A stretch of DNA of 64,000 nucleotides. Source: Anaerobacillus sp. CMMVII (lineage in GTDB: Bacteria; Bacillota; Bacilli; Bacillales; Anaerobacillaceae). This document shows, in pieces, positions 41,184 to 50,947 of the stretch. Position 1 is the first letter of the stretch; every line of letters begins with the position of its first letter. The notes below the pieces were generated by a model. That model worked only from the letters and a program-made list of their open reading frames with translations. It was not told the origin of the DNA and did no database searches. The stretch is taken from NCBI RefSeq assembly GCF_025377685.1, contig NZ_JACEHK010000013.1, forward strand, positions 1-64,000, written 5' to 3'. The position numbers and the translations under genes are program-made.

Positions 41184-42302
41184 ATGAAGAAAGCTTGGAA
41201 ATTATTTACTTTATTACTTGTTTCAACATTGTTTATTGGAATGCTTGCGGCTTGTAACAGTAACACTGGTGTAGGTGGAGACGGAAGCGGAGTAAGTATT
41301 GGTATCGTTTTACCTACAAAAGATGAGCCGAGATGGGTTCAGGACGAACAGAGGTTTAAAGATGCTTTAGCAAATTCTAATTACACAACAGAAATTTTGT
41401 TCAGCCAGGGTTCTTCTGCGAGAGAAAAAGAAAATGTTGAGGCGTTAATTAGTAAAGGGATTAAAGTTCTTATTATTGCGCCACATGATGGTGCAGCAGC
41501 AGGGTCAGCTGTAGAGGCTGCGAAAAAAGAAGGCATCACAGTGATTTCTTACGACCGCTTAATTACTGAAACAGATGCGGTTGATTATTACGTAACATTC
41601 GATAGTATCGCAGTAGGTGCTGCTCAAGGCCAATATTTAATTGATAATGCCCAAGGTACGAATGTTCCATTATACTTGTATGCTGGTGCTTCTTCTGATA
41701 ACAATGCATTCTTATTTTTCGAGGGAGCTTGGAGTGTCCTTCAACCTAAGATTGCTGATGGTACATTTGTAATCGCTAACTCAAGTGAAGCAGTTGCAAT
41801 GCAAGGTAAAGCAGTGCTAACTCGTGATGAGATGGGGAAAATTCTTGGTCAGGTAACAACGAGCTGGGATCCAAACGAAGCGAAAAATAAAGCACAAACA
41901 CATTTGACTGCTGCTAGTTCAGCGTTAAAAGGTGATGTTGCTATACTTGCACCGAACGATGGAACAGCTCGTTCAATTGCTGATGTATTTGCTACTGATG
42001 GTGAAGTGACCAGTTTTCTTGTAACAGGGCAAGATGCAGAAAAGGCTTCTATTCAATATGTGATCGATGGAAAACAATCCATGACAGTTTTTAAGGATGT
42101 ACGTACTCTTGTTAAGGATGCAATGGGAATGGCTGTTGATATTTTAGATGACAAAACACCAGGAACTACTGGATCTTACAATAATGGGAAAATTGATGTA
42201 AAAGCAAAACAAACGGATGTTATTGTTGTCGAACAAGGAAATGTGAAAACTGAACTAATTGATTCTGATTATTATCAAGCCAACGATTTTACGGGCTTAT
42301 AA
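41184..42302 (+). CDS. Sugar ABC transporter substrate-binding lipoprotein (xylose/ChvE type)
   Basis: This 372-residue type I periplasmic-binding-fold protein has a lipoprotein signal (TLFIGMLAACNSN; lipobox LAAC). Key parts are GIVLPTKDEPRWVQDEQRFK, LIIAPHDGAAAGSAVEAAKK, GITVISYDRLITETDAVDYY, and a C-terminal VLNDKTPG-like VDILDDKTPGTTGSYNNGKI. These are characteristic of the ChvE/XylF multiple-sugar-binding group. The ATG at 41184 follows GAAGGGGG; the frame open to 41154 is not used. It heads the operon with the ATPase and permease. The cre-overlapped promoter at 41101 predicts catabolite repression. Confidence 0.92.
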   Translation: MKKAWKLFTLLLVSTLFIGMLAACNSNTGVGGDGSGVSIGIVLPTKDEPRWVQDEQRFKDALANSNYTTEILFSQGSSAREKENVEALISKGIKVLIIAPHDGAAAGSAVEAAKKEGITVISYDRLITETDAVDYYVTFDSIAVGAAQGQYLIDNAQGTNVPLYLYAGASSDNNAFLFFEGAWSVLQPKIADGTFVIANSSEAVAMQGKAVLTRDEMGKILGQVTTSWDPNEAKNKAQTHLTAASSALKGDVAILAPNDGTARSIADVFATDGEVTSFLVTGQDAEKASIQYVIDGKQSMTVFKDVRTLVKDAMGMAVDILDDKTPGTTGSYNNGKIDVKAKQTDVIVVEQGNVKTELIDSDYYQANDFTGL

Positions 42303-42388
42303 AAAAAGTTGAACCGCGAAATAGTGGTAGATTCGTTCTATCACTATTTCCCACTTATAACCGCTGTTTTTTGTTTGGGGGGATAATG

Positions 42389-43909
42389 ATGAGCGAATAT
42401 ATATTGGAAATGCACAAAATATCAAAAGAATTTACTGGGGTCAAAGCTCTTAGCAATGTTAACTTCAAAGTGAAAAAAGGTGAAATTCACTGCTTAGTAG
42501 GTGAGAACGGAGCAGGAAAGTCTACTTTAATGAAAGTTCTTAGTGGTGTTTATCCCTTTGGAACCTATGAAGGGGATATTGTATTTGAGGGCAATGTTCA
42601 ACAGTTCCATAAAATCAATGACAGCGTAAAAACTGGAATTGCAATCATTTATCAAGAGCTGGCTTTGTTCCCGGACCTTACAGTCTATGAAAATATTTTT
42701 GCTGGCAACGAAATAAAAAAGGGTGGAGTCATCGATTGGAATAGAACAATTGTTGAAGCCACAAATATGCTCAAAAAGGTAAAGCTGGACGTTAATCCTG
42801 AAACGCTGGTGAGGGATTTAGGAGTAGGGAAAAGACAATTGATTGAAATTGCCAAAGCCTTAAGTAAAGATGTAAAGTTGTTAATTTTAGACGAACCGAC
42901 GGCTGCTTTAAATGAGGATGATAGTGAAAATTTATTAAAACTTCTTGGTGATTTAAAAAATCAAGGGATTACATCAATCATGATCTCACACAAATTGAAA
43001 GAAGTTATTTCAATTGCTGATAGTGCGACGGTTCTCCGCGATGGTCAAACGATTTGTACTCTTGACTCTTCAAAGGGTGAAATAACAGAAAGCACCATTA
43101 TTAAAAATATGGTTGGTCGTGAAATTGATGATATCTATCCAAAAAGAGAAAACAAAACCTTTGGAGAAAAGGTTCTTGAGATAAATAATTGGTCGGCCTA
43201 TGATCCTAATCAGGGACGACAAGTCATAAAAGATGCAAATCTTTACGTAAGAAAAGGTGAAATTATTGGTTTAGCGGGCCTAATGGGAGCTGGACGGACA
43301 GAGCTTGCATTGAGTATTTTTGGTAATGCCAAGTCCTATAAAATCAAGGGCGATTTAATTGTAGATGGTGAATTACAGATATTTAAGCATCCAAGTGATG
43401 CTATAAAATCTGGGATTGCCTATGTTACTGAGGATCGAAAGGGTGACGGCTTGTTTTTAACTCAGGATATTAAAACGAATATATCCGCAGCTAATCTAAA
43501 GGGAATTTCTAAAAACGGGGTGCTTAACCAAAACGAGGAAATTAAAATATCAGCTGAATATAAAAACTCACTAACTATTAAAGCATCTTCTTTGGAACAA
43601 GTAGTTGGCAATTTAAGTGGAGGTAACCAACAAAAGGTTTCATTGGGAAAATGGCTTTATGTCGGCCCGAAACTTCTGATTTTAGATGAACCTACCAGGG
43701 GCATTGATGTCGGGGCAAAATTTGAAATTTATAGTGTGATGAACAAGTTGATCGAACAAGGCTTAAGTATTATTATGATTTCCTCAGAGCTCGGCGAAGT
43801 GCTAGGGATGAGCGACCGTGTCTATGTAATGGCTCAAGGAGAAATTAAAGGTGAGCTGCAAATTGAAGACGCAGACCAAGAAAAAATCATGCAGCTTGCG
43901 ACGCAATAG
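42389..43909 (+). CDS. Sugar ABC transporter ATPase with two ATP-binding domains
   Basis: This ATPase of about 506 residues has two ABC domains, typical of the RbsA/MglA/XylG/MmsA carbohydrate family. Domain 1 has Walker A GENGAGKSTLM, Q-loop YQELALFPDLTVYENIF, LGVGKRQLIEIAKAL and LLILDEPTAAL. Domain 2 has a degenerate Walker A (LAGLMGAGRTELALS), as is usual in the family, NLSGGNQQKVSLGKWL and LILDEPTRGIDVGAKFEIY. In-frame ATGs lie at 42386 and 42389 after GGGGGG; the second has the better spacing. It powers import through the permease encoded 12 bases downstream. Confidence 0.95.
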   Translation: MSEYILEMHKISKEFTGVKALSNVNFKVKKGEIHCLVGENGAGKSTLMKVLSGVYPFGTYEGDIVFEGNVQQFHKINDSVKTGIAIIYQELALFPDLTVYENIFAGNEIKKGGVIDWNRTIVEATNMLKKVKLDVNPETLVRDLGVGKRQLIEIAKALSKDVKLLILDEPTAALNEDDSENLLKLLGDLKNQGITSIMISHKLKEVISIADSATVLRDGQTICTLDSSKGEITESTIIKNMVGREIDDIYPKRENKTFGEKVLEINNWSAYDPNQGRQVIKDANLYVRKGEIIGLAGLMGAGRTELALSIFGNAKSYKIKGDLIVDGELQIFKHPSDAIKSGIAYVTEDRKGDGLFLTQDIKTNISAANLKGISKNGVLNQNEEIKISAEYKNSLTIKASSLEQVVGNLSGGNQQKVSLGKWLYVGPKLLILDEPTRGIDVGAKFEIYSVMNKLIEQGLSIIMISSELGEVLGMSDRVYVMAQGEIKGELQIEDADQEKIMQLATQ

Positions 43910-43921
43910 GAGGTTAAACCA

Positions 43922-45094
43922 ATGAATTTATTTACCGAGGCAAAAACGATCATTAGTGAAAATATTCGTGAGTATGGAATGTATATTGCGTTAATTTTTA
44001 TTATCCTAATCTTTTCAATCATGACAGATGGACTTTTCATCTCTTCACGGAATATTAGCAATCTACTAGATTCGGCAGGGTATATTGCTGTATTGGCGGT
44101 AGGTGTCATGCTTGTCATCGTTATTCGACATATTGATTTATCGATCGGCTTTTTAGCTGGCTTCCTAGGTGCGATTGCCGCAATCTTGCTAATGCGAGTG
44201 GGATTACCGGTAACTATGGTCATTCCTATTATTCTTCTTTTAGGAATAGTAGCTGGATTGATTACTGGTTTTTTAGTAGCGAAAGTCGGGATCCCTGCTT
44301 TTGTCGCTACATTAGCTGGGTGGTTAATTTATCGCGGTGCACTTCTTCAGGTAACAGAGAAGAGCGGAACAATCAGTGTGCAAAACGATAGCTTTAATGC
44401 AATTGGGAACGGATTTATTCCGTCTATCATGCAAGTTGGTGGCCTTCACTTACTTTCACTAATTCTAGGTGGGTTGGGTATCGTATTTTATATTTATAGT
44501 GCGGTAGCGAATCGGAGAAACAAAATCAAGTATAGCTTTGACGTCGTTTCTAAACAAATTTTTGTTCTACAATTAGTTTTTGTTTCGTCTATCATTGCCT
44601 ATATTACTTGGATTTTGGCAGGATATAATGGTTTTTCCTGGACGGTCATGATTATGCTGCTAGTTGTTCTTGTCTACCACTTCATCACAACTAAGACTGT
44701 TTTAGGCAGACATATTTATGCAGTTGGCAGTAACCCAGAAGCTGCACACCTTAGTGGTATAAATGTTAGTAAAATTACGTTTATCGTATTTGGTTCGATG
44801 GGTCTCCTTTCCGCTTTGTCTGGTATTCTATTCACCGCTCGTTTACAATCAGCTACAACAACTGCTGGTACATTATTTGAGCTTGACGCAATCGCCGCGG
44901 CCTACGTAGGTGGGGTATCCGCAGCAGGTGGTGTAGGTAAAGTGACTGGAGCAATTATCGGGGCAATTGTTATGGCTTCGCTCACAAGTGGGATGAATTT
45001 GCTTGGTGTAGGGATTTCCTATCAATATATCATTAAAGGTGGCGTCTTGGCGCTCGCAGTTATTTTTGATGTAATGACAAGAAGAAAAAGATAG
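43922..45094 (+). CDS. Sugar ABC transporter permease
   Basis: This 390-residue BPD_transp_2 permease has 10-12 helices and the family motifs GYIAVLAVGVMLVIVIRHID then LSIGFLAGFLGAIAAILLMR. The C-terminal half has GRHIYAVGSNPEAAHLSGIN and the conserved AIAAAYVGGVSAAGGVGKVT. The length of 390 residues, longer than RbsC (about 320), fits the xylose/multiple-sugar (XylH/GguB) branch. It ends the transport operon, and a strong terminator follows at 45098. AGGAGG lies seven bases before the ATG. Confidence 0.94.
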   Translation: MNLFTEAKTIISENIREYGMYIALIFIILIFSIMTDGLFISSRNISNLLDSAGYIAVLAVGVMLVIVIRHIDLSIGFLAGFLGAIAAILLMRVGLPVTMVIPIILLLGIVAGLITGFLVAKVGIPAFVATLAGWLIYRGALLQVTEKSGTISVQNDSFNAIGNGFIPSIMQVGGLHLLSLILGGLGIVFYIYSAVANRRNKIKYSFDVVSKQIFVLQLVFVSSIIAYITWILAGYNGFSWTVMIMLLVVLVYHFITTKTVLGRHIYAVGSNPEAAHLSGINVSKITFIVFGSMGLLSALSGILFTARLQSATTTAGTLFELDAIAAAYVGGVSAAGGVGKVTGAIIGAIVMASLTSGMNLLGVGISYQYIIKGGVLALAVIFDVMTRRKR

Positions 45095-45097
45095 TTA

Positions 45098-45133
45098 TAA
45101 ATTGGAGGAACTTACCCTAGTTCCTCCAATTTA
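45098..45133 (+). terminator. Strong hairpin at the end of the sugar transport operon
   Basis: TAAATTGGAGGAAC pairs perfectly with GTTCCTCCAATTTA around an eight-base loop, followed by TTTACG. Confidence 0.85.
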
Positions 45134-45356
45134 TTTACGACCAAGTAGTGAAAAGGATTGATCATTTTAAGACAGGTGCTATGATAATAGTAGATTAGAA
45201 GAGGTGCTAGAGTGACCTTTTTTGTACACTGTCTTGAAATACATTTTTTCTAATAACGGGAACAAATATCTGTTTATGGCCGAATTTATGTTAACAGCCA
45301 CAATATATACGAAAAGAGACTTTAAATTATACAGCTAGGTGAAGGGAGTGTTATGT

Positions 45357-46333
45357 TTGCGTGGTATAGGCATTTTGATGTTAACTGCTATTTTTTTTAG
45401 TCTTTGCTATCTTACATTTGTTTCTGCCGATAAAGTATTTCGCAATGATTGGCAACTTCCGACCGCGATTGAACAAAGTCAATTTCAATATCGGTTAGTA
45501 CTAATTACTCGTGATATGGAGACCCCTTTTTGGAACAAAGTAGGCAAAGGTGCCATGGAGGAAGCCGGGAGGTTGGGGGCAAGCCTCGAGATATGGGGTA
45601 GCTATGATGGTAACCAAGAAGATTTCTTAAAAAAAATAGATATTGCTCTTCATTCAAAGGTCGACGGTATTATTGTTCAAGGACTAGATACGGAAGAGTT
45701 TAAGTCATTGACGAAGGTGAAGGCCTCCTCTTATGGGATACCGATTATCACCGTAGCTAACGATGTTCCAATTGAGGAGAGTCTCAGGAGAACCTATGTT
45801 GGTTCTAATCAATATAGGGCAGGTAAGTTGATTGCTAAGCAGTTACTTGACGATATGGGTGATGTTGGAACGGTTGTTCTCATGTATAACAATGGAAAAG
45901 AATATTTTCAGATGCAACGGCTACAAGGAATTGAAAGCATTCTTCATCTCTATCCGAATATTCAAATTGTCTACGGGGAAACCGAAGCAACGCGGGAGGA
46001 GATTATTTCTAACACAAAGGAGATCCTCAATAAAAATCCTGAGGTAGATGCTTTTATCGCCGTAGATGCCAATATTACAGGTACAATGATCCAAGAAATT
46101 AATAAGCGTTTTCAGGTGGAACCGTATTATATTTACACGTTAGATGATGGTCCAGATTCTTTGTCGCTACTTACTGAAGGAAAATTAGACGGTTTACTTC
46201 AGCAATCTCCAAAATGATGGGAGAAATAAGTGTCAAGCTGATTATTGATTGGCTTAATGGCGACGCAGTTCCTCTAGATTTTAATGGCTACTATACCGAC
46301 ATTTTTATAGTAAAGGCGAATGACGTGGAATGA
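45357..46333 (+). pseudogene. Membrane-anchored sugar-binding sensor (XylFII-like), late frameshift
   Basis: TTG 45357 follows AAGGGAG by eight bases. The protein starts with a signal anchor (GIGILMLTAIFFSLCYLTF) and contains a type I binding fold (RLVLITRDMETPFWNKVGKG, GIIVQGLDTEEF, TYVGSNQYRAGKLIAKQLLD, EVDAFIAVDANITGTMIQEI). After QQSPK the frame stops at 46217. One extra A in the AAAA run at 46211-46214 would continue it as MMGEISVKLIIDWLNGDAVP and end at 46333, overlapping the kinase start. In Clostridium beijerinckii a binding protein XylFII pairs with LytS and YesN as a three-component xylose sensor. This gene is in the equivalent place. The frameshift costs the last 38 or so residues, which form part of the fold. 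Confidence 0.8.
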
Positions 46334-47774
46334 ACAGAATACAAAAAAGATCTTACTTTTAACCACTATTGTTGTTGTCACTATGTCATCTATTTGGATA
46401 GCCCTTACATTTTACAATCAAAAAACCTTAAATCAATATAATGAAATTTTACAACGGTATTTAAATATGAACGAGGTAACGAGCGCAAGTCAGTTAGTCA
46501 TTGCAAATCTTAACAACTACATGCTTAATCCTACAGAAACTACGTTGGAGCAGCTTGATCGTAGTAAAGAGAAAATTGAAAAGGCCAAAAAAGAGATCAT
46601 GCCTTTAAGGAATGAAGAAAATGATTTTGCGGTCACAAACTATATTAACTTGATTGATAGCTTTATTGAAACCACAGACCGGTTTATTTTGTTTTACTCA
46701 GAGAATGATACAGAAGCGTCGGCAAAGGAATTTTCGGAAGCAACACGAATATCGACCTATATTTCTGAGATGACCTTAACATTGTTGGACAAGGAATTAA
46801 AGACGTATGATCGGTTTTATCGGGGGATCATCGAGCAATCTAAGGAACTGATTAAACTAGGTATTTGGGTGCTAATGCTAATCACCTTCATCCTTCTTCT
46901 GATTGCCTATCGGATTTCCTTAAGTATTACTAGGCCTGTGGAGAAGTTAACAAAGGCAGCAAATGAGTTCTCTAAGGGGAATTTCGAGAATCAAATTAAG
47001 GTTGAGACCAATGATGAAATCGCCTTTCTTGCGAAGACCTTTGACCGGATGCGAATAAATATAAATAACTTGATTTTGGAAATAAAAAGCAAAGCACAGC
47101 TTGAGCATGAACTACAGCAAAACAAATTACTTCTTCAGGAAAGCCAGTTTCGTAGTCTTCAAAGTCAGATAAATCCGCATTTTTTATTTAATACACTTAA
47201 TACTATTTCTAAAAAAGCTTACTTGGAAGGATCTAATGAAACAGGCGATTTGCTTGTTAGTGTAGCAGGTTTGTTGCGTTACAACTTAAAACGATTAGAT
47301 AGATCGGTGACATTACAAGATGAAGTGAATGTTCTCAAACAATATATGGACATTCAGAAAGCGAGATTTACTGATCGATTACGATTGTATTTGGAAATAG
47401 ATAAATCATGCTTGGATGTAGAGGTTCCTTCTCTTACATTACAACCAATTATCGAGAATGCTGTCATTCATGCTGTTGAACCATCAGAGGATGGTGGGGA
47501 CATCTGGTTCCGGATCATCGATGGCAAGGAGACAGTCATCGTAGAAATTGCGGATAATGGTAAGGGAATGGACGAATGGAAGATTAAACAAATTTTAGAA
47601 GAAAGTCCTATTCAAAGTGAAGGGCACTCTACTGGTATTGGTTTTAGTAACGTGGTTAAACGTCTGCGTCTATTTTATGGGGTAGAAGACGTGATTACCA
47701 TTGACAGTGTTCCGGGGCAAGGAACAAAAGTGACCTTAAAAATACAAAAGCAAAGGAGACGGAATGTATGTTAA
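46320..47774 (+). CDS. Sensor histidine kinase, LytS/YesM type, of the sugar three-component system
   Basis: This 484-residue kinase has an N-terminal helix (KILLLTTIVVVTMSSIWIAL), an extracytoplasmic helical domain (residues 40-165), and a second helix ending LIAYRISLSITR. A HAMP domain and His_kinase domain follow, with His287 in QSQINPHFLFNTLNTISKKA. The HATPase_c domain has LQPIIENAVIHAV, DNGKGMD and GIGFSNVVKRL. It should receive the signal from the membrane-anchored binding protein encoded upstream and phosphorylate the regulator encoded downstream. It overlaps the corrected end of the upstream gene, and its stop overlaps the regulator start by 11 bases, which shows tight coupling. Confidence 0.93.
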   Translation: MTWNEQNTKKILLLTTIVVVTMSSIWIALTFYNQKTLNQYNEILQRYLNMNEVTSASQLVIANLNNYMLNPTETTLEQLDRSKEKIEKAKKEIMPLRNEENDFAVTNYINLIDSFIETTDRFILFYSENDTEASAKEFSEATRISTYISEMTLTLLDKELKTYDRFYRGIIEQSKELIKLGIWVLMLITFILLLIAYRISLSITRPVEKLTKAANEFSKGNFENQIKVETNDEIAFLAKTFDRMRININNLILEIKSKAQLEHELQQNKLLLQESQFRSLQSQINPHFLFNTLNTISKKAYLEGSNETGDLLVSVAGLLRYNLKRLDRSVTLQDEVNVLKQYMDIQKARFTDRLRLYLEIDKSCLDVEVPSLTLQPIIENAVIHAVEPSEDGGDIWFRIIDGKETVIVEIADNGKGMDEWKIKQILEESPIQSEGHSTGIGFSNVVKRLRLFYGVEDVITIDSVPGQGTKVTLKIQKQRRRNVC

Positions 47775-49335
47775 GCTCCTCATTGTGGATGATGAACAGA
47801 TTGAAAGAGAAGGAATGGAAGCGATCTTACAGAAAGCCTTTGCGAATGTAGAGATAAAGCAGGCGAAAAACGGAAGATTAGCTGTTGAAATGGCTGGAGA
47901 ATTTCAACCTGACCTAATTTTAATGGACATTAAGATGCCAGGGATGACAGGTCTTGAGGCAATACAGTTGATTAGGGAACAATTTACACAAATTAAATTT
48001 ATTATGGTTACAGCATTTGATACCTTCGAATTCGCAAGGCAAGCGATTAAGCTCGGTGTAAAGGACTATTTGCTTAAACCGAGTAAAGCGACGGAGATTG
48101 TTGATACGGTTGGGAGAGTACTAAAGGAAATTGAAGCAGAACAGCATGCATTTGTTTTACAAAATGTTCAACAAAATGCATTGAAGAAAACCTTAAGTGT
48201 CGTTGAAACCGATGTGGTGACACAGCTTTTGTTCGATCATGTCCATGAAATTCATCTTGATATGCTCGTTGAAATGTTAGAAATACCAATGACCAAAGAA
48301 ATGTTTGTGATCATTGTTTTGCTTCCTACAGGGTCAGAAAAAAATTATCGTGAAATCAAAAATATCGTCAGGGATACTAGGACTGGGTGGGTAGGTCCGA
48401 TGTATGGAAACCAACTACCAATCATTGTCTTTCGCGATTTCAAAAAATCGTTTCGCTCGCAAGCTATCAATCTCGCACGTCAAATTCTGTCTTCTGCTAA
48501 ATTCGACATTGGGGCAGAAGGTTTTATCGGAATTGGAAGCGTTTGCTCTGCCTTAGATCAACTTAAACAATCTTATCAAGACGCCCTAATAGCCACGATG
48601 GACACAACGATGTCTAGTAGGTATCGGTTTTATTCAGATATAGCGCTTCAGGATGAATTGTATAATGAATATTTTGTTAAGCACCGTCAAAAGGAGTTTT
48701 CAGATCATATTCGGATTGGCCATTGGAACCAAGTTCGTTTGGACGTAATAAATTTAATTCAATATAGTGAAAGTGAGGGCAAAGATCTTGTTCAAACGCA
48801 ACAACAGGTGCTTGAAGCCCTATGGATTGCTTCTAGAGTCTTAAACGAATTAGGTATAGAAATCGAAATTCCTCTCTATTTTTCCAAGGTGAACGATTAC
48901 AGACAGCTACGTTTTGAGGCGGGCAAACTTTTGGACCAGATGATAAAAGCCTACTTAGATCATTACGATCGAATAGAAGCTGATACGATACATCAAATAA
49001 AACAATATATTTTTGACCATTCCAATCAGGAAATTTCCTTAGAAGCTTTAGGGAGAAAAGTTGGGCTTAGTCCGATTTACATTAGTAAAATGTTTAAAGA
49101 AAAACTTGGGATCAATTATATTGATTTTTTAACCGAGTGTAGGATTGAAAAGGCAAAGCGGCTCATGAGTGATCCTCAAAAAAGTATTAAAGAAATCACC
49201 TTTGAAGTGGGTTATCATGAACCAAACTATTTTAGTAAAGTGTTCAAAAAAATGTGTCATGTGTCACCAAAAGAATACCGCAAGACGCTGCTAGGAAAAA
49301 AAGACGAATGGGTAACGAGAGACCTGAAAAAATAG
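47764..49335 (+). CDS. YesN-like response regulator with AraC-type DNA-binding domain
   Basis: This 523-residue protein has a receiver domain with phosphoacceptor Asp55 in LILMDIKMPGMTG and the conserved K in DYLLKPSKATEI. A middle domain of about 250 residues (residues 130-400) follows. The C-terminal AraC HTH domain has DHSNQEISLEALGRKVGLSP, YISKMFKEKLGINYIDFLTE and IKEITFEVGYHEPNYFSKVF. YesN-type regulators switch on carbohydrate uptake genes. The obvious targets are the operons on both sides. The start codon overlaps the end of the kinase gene, and GGAGACGG lies five bases before it. Confidence 0.94.
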   Translation: MYVKLLIVDDEQIEREGMEAILQKAFANVEIKQAKNGRLAVEMAGEFQPDLILMDIKMPGMTGLEAIQLIREQFTQIKFIMVTAFDTFEFARQAIKLGVKDYLLKPSKATEIVDTVGRVLKEIEAEQHAFVLQNVQQNALKKTLSVVETDVVTQLLFDHVHEIHLDMLVEMLEIPMTKEMFVIIVLLPTGSEKNYREIKNIVRDTRTGWVGPMYGNQLPIIVFRDFKKSFRSQAINLARQILSSAKFDIGAEGFIGIGSVCSALDQLKQSYQDALIATMDTTMSSRYRFYSDIALQDELYNEYFVKHRQKEFSDHIRIGHWNQVRLDVINLIQYSESEGKDLVQTQQQVLEALWIASRVLNELGIEIEIPLYFSKVNDYRQLRFEAGKLLDQMIKAYLDHYDRIEADTIHQIKQYIFDHSNQEISLEALGRKVGLSPIYISKMFKEKLGINYIDFLTECRIEKAKRLMSDPQKSIKEITFEVGYHEPNYFSKVFKKMCHVSPKEYRKTLLGKKDEWVTRDLKK

Positions 49336-49346
49336 GAGGAAAACCA

Positions 49347-50423
49347 ATGGAGTGGAGGATTACCTGCTTTTTATTAGCTGTGTTTACACTGTCACTTCTA
49401 GTTACTACAGCCTGCGAGCGTAAGAGCGAGCCTATTGGAAAACATGAAAACTCTGAAACTCTAGAATCTTTGGAAGTCGAAGAAGCTCACGATTCCAAAA
49501 TCAAGATTGGATTTTCAATGGATACATTAGAAGAAGAACGATGGCTCAAGGATCGTGATATGTTCAAGCAGGCTGTGGAATCTCTAGGTGCCGAAGTGGT
49601 AATCATGACTGCCAATGGAGATGCTGCTAGGCAAGTGCACCAAGCTGAGACATTAATCAGCGAAGGGATTGATCTACTTGTTGTAGTGCCAAACAATGCT
49701 GAAGCAGCTGCTGCTATCGCCAATAAAGCGCAATTGTCAGGGATTAAAGTTATTTCCTACGATCGTTTAGTTAAAAACGCAAATATTGATCTATATATAT
49801 CGTTCGATAATGAACTTGTTGGAGAAATGCAAGCAAGGGCGATTACACAATTGGTCCCAAAAGGTAAGTATGTCTATATCGGAGGTGCCTCGACTGACAA
49901 TAACGCGCACTTATTTAGAAAAGGAGTATTTAATGTTCTAAAGCCTTTTATTGATAGAGGGGACATTACAGTTGTTTATGATCAGTGGACAATAGACTGG
50001 TTGCCTTCTTATGCGTATGCAAACATGGAAGCCGCATTACTCGCCAACAATAATCAAATTGATGCAGTTATTGCTGCCAATGATGCAACGGCTGGTGGTG
50101 TCATTGAAGCACTTGCCGCTTTAGGTTTAGCAGGGAAAATACCGGTTGCTGGACAGGACGCAGACCTTGCAGCTGCTAAACGTATCGTAGAAGGGACTCA
50201 AACGATGACCGTCTACAAGCCTATCGGAAGATTAACGGAGGTTGCAGCAAAGCTTGCGGTCCAACTTGCCAAAGGTGAAACCATTGAGGAAGCAAGAAAA
50301 ATCAATAACGGAAAAATAGAAGTTCCTTCTGTTCTGCTCACACCAATTCCAGTAGATAAGTTTAATATTGACGAAACAATCATTTCAGATGGCTTCCATT
50401 CCCGCGAGGACGTCTATAACTAG
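49347..50423 (+). CDS. Second sugar-binding lipoprotein (xylose type)
   Basis: This 358-residue lipoprotein has signal LLAVFTLSLLVTTACERKSE with lipobox TTAC. The binding fold contains KIGFSMDTLEEERWLKDRDM, GIDLLVVVPNNAEAAAAIAN, KVISYDRLVKNANIDLYISF, VAGQDADLAAAKRIVEGTQT and MTVYKPIGRLTEVAAKLAVQ. This is the XylF pattern and is closer to XylF than the protein at 41184. The ATG at 49347 follows AGGAGGAAA; the longer frame (49254) overlaps the regulator gene and is not real. Its place right after the regulator gene suggests that the sensing unit controls it. It could serve the same ATPase and permease or have its own sugar. Confidence 0.92.
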   Translation: MEWRITCFLLAVFTLSLLVTTACERKSEPIGKHENSETLESLEVEEAHDSKIKIGFSMDTLEEERWLKDRDMFKQAVESLGAEVVIMTANGDAARQVHQAETLISEGIDLLVVVPNNAEAAAAIANKAQLSGIKVISYDRLVKNANIDLYISFDNELVGEMQARAITQLVPKGKYVYIGGASTDNNAHLFRKGVFNVLKPFIDRGDITVVYDQWTIDWLPSYAYANMEAALLANNNQIDAVIAANDATAGGVIEALAALGLAGKIPVAGQDADLAAAKRIVEGTQTMTVYKPIGRLTEVAAKLAVQLAKGETIEEARKINNGKIEVPSVLLTPIPVDKFNIDETIISDGFHSREDVYN

Positions 50424-50485
50424 AAAGCATGGGGACGGTTCTGGTGCTTCCTAATAGGAAGCACCAGAACCGTTTCTTTGCTTCA
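50424..50485. repeat. Repeat family B, complete palindrome
   Basis: GAAAGCATGGGGACGGTTCT...GCTTCC and GGAAGCACCAGAACCGTTTC with TTTGCTTC. It starts right after the binding-protein stop codon. Confidence 0.88.
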
Positions 50486-50603
50486 TTTCAAGATACCTAG
50501 TATTATGAAATTGGAAGAAACAGCAAGATACTAGATTTTTATGGAGTAGTTCTAATGTGCAGTGAAGAATTTCGATGCTAACTAATAGGAGGAATTTAGT
50601 TTT

Positions 50604-50798
50604 ATGAATATTCTTATAGGGGTTAGTGCTGTGATATGTGTCTTTGCACTTGTCGCAACCATACTTATTGGAATCAAGCCAAATGATAATAATTATGAAA
50701 AAACAACGAAAAAACGGCTGACAAGACTTACTTGGATTTATATTATTACTTTTGTTCCAGCATTCATTTTTGTCTTTTACTACTTTAGCAAACTTTAA
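50604..50798 (+). CDS. Small two-helix membrane protein, possibly BshB3-like
   Basis: This 64-residue protein has two membrane helices (VSAVICVFALVATILIGIK and WIYIITFVPAFIFVFYYF) separated by a basic loop NYEKTTKKRLTRL. The pattern is that of small Bacillus proteins annotated as BshB3, a suggested contributor to bacillithiol synthesis, but the identification is by pattern and the function of that family is not proven. AGGAGGAATTTAGTTTT gives a suitable ribosome-binding site for the ATG. It is flanked on both sides by family B repeats. Confidence 0.55.
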   Translation: MNILIGVSAVICVFALVATILIGIKPNDNNYEKTTKKRLTRLTWIYIITFVPAFIFVFYYFSKL

Positions 50799-50802
50799 AA
50801 TC

Positions 50803-50866
50803 AAAGGGACGGTCTCATGCTTCCTTCGTAGTTGAAATGGAAGCATGAGAACCGTCTCTAAGCTTC
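50803..50866. repeat. Repeat family B, diverged palindrome
   Basis: CAAAGGGACGGTCTCATGCT...TTCC and GGAAGCATGAGAACCGTCTC with TAAGCTTC. The first arm has lost a few bases. Confidence 0.82.
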
Positions 50867-50947
50867 TTTCGTGTACTATTTCTTGTGTAATTTTAATAGA
50901 ATAGTAAGCAAAGAACTAGTGATTTTACAGTGAAGGTGAGGGATAAA

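Noticed and set aside
49254-49346. Longer N-terminal extension of the second sugar-binding lipoprotein
   Set aside because: It overlaps the end of the regulator gene by 82 bases and would bury the lipoprotein signal; AGGAGGAAA before 49347 gives a better start.
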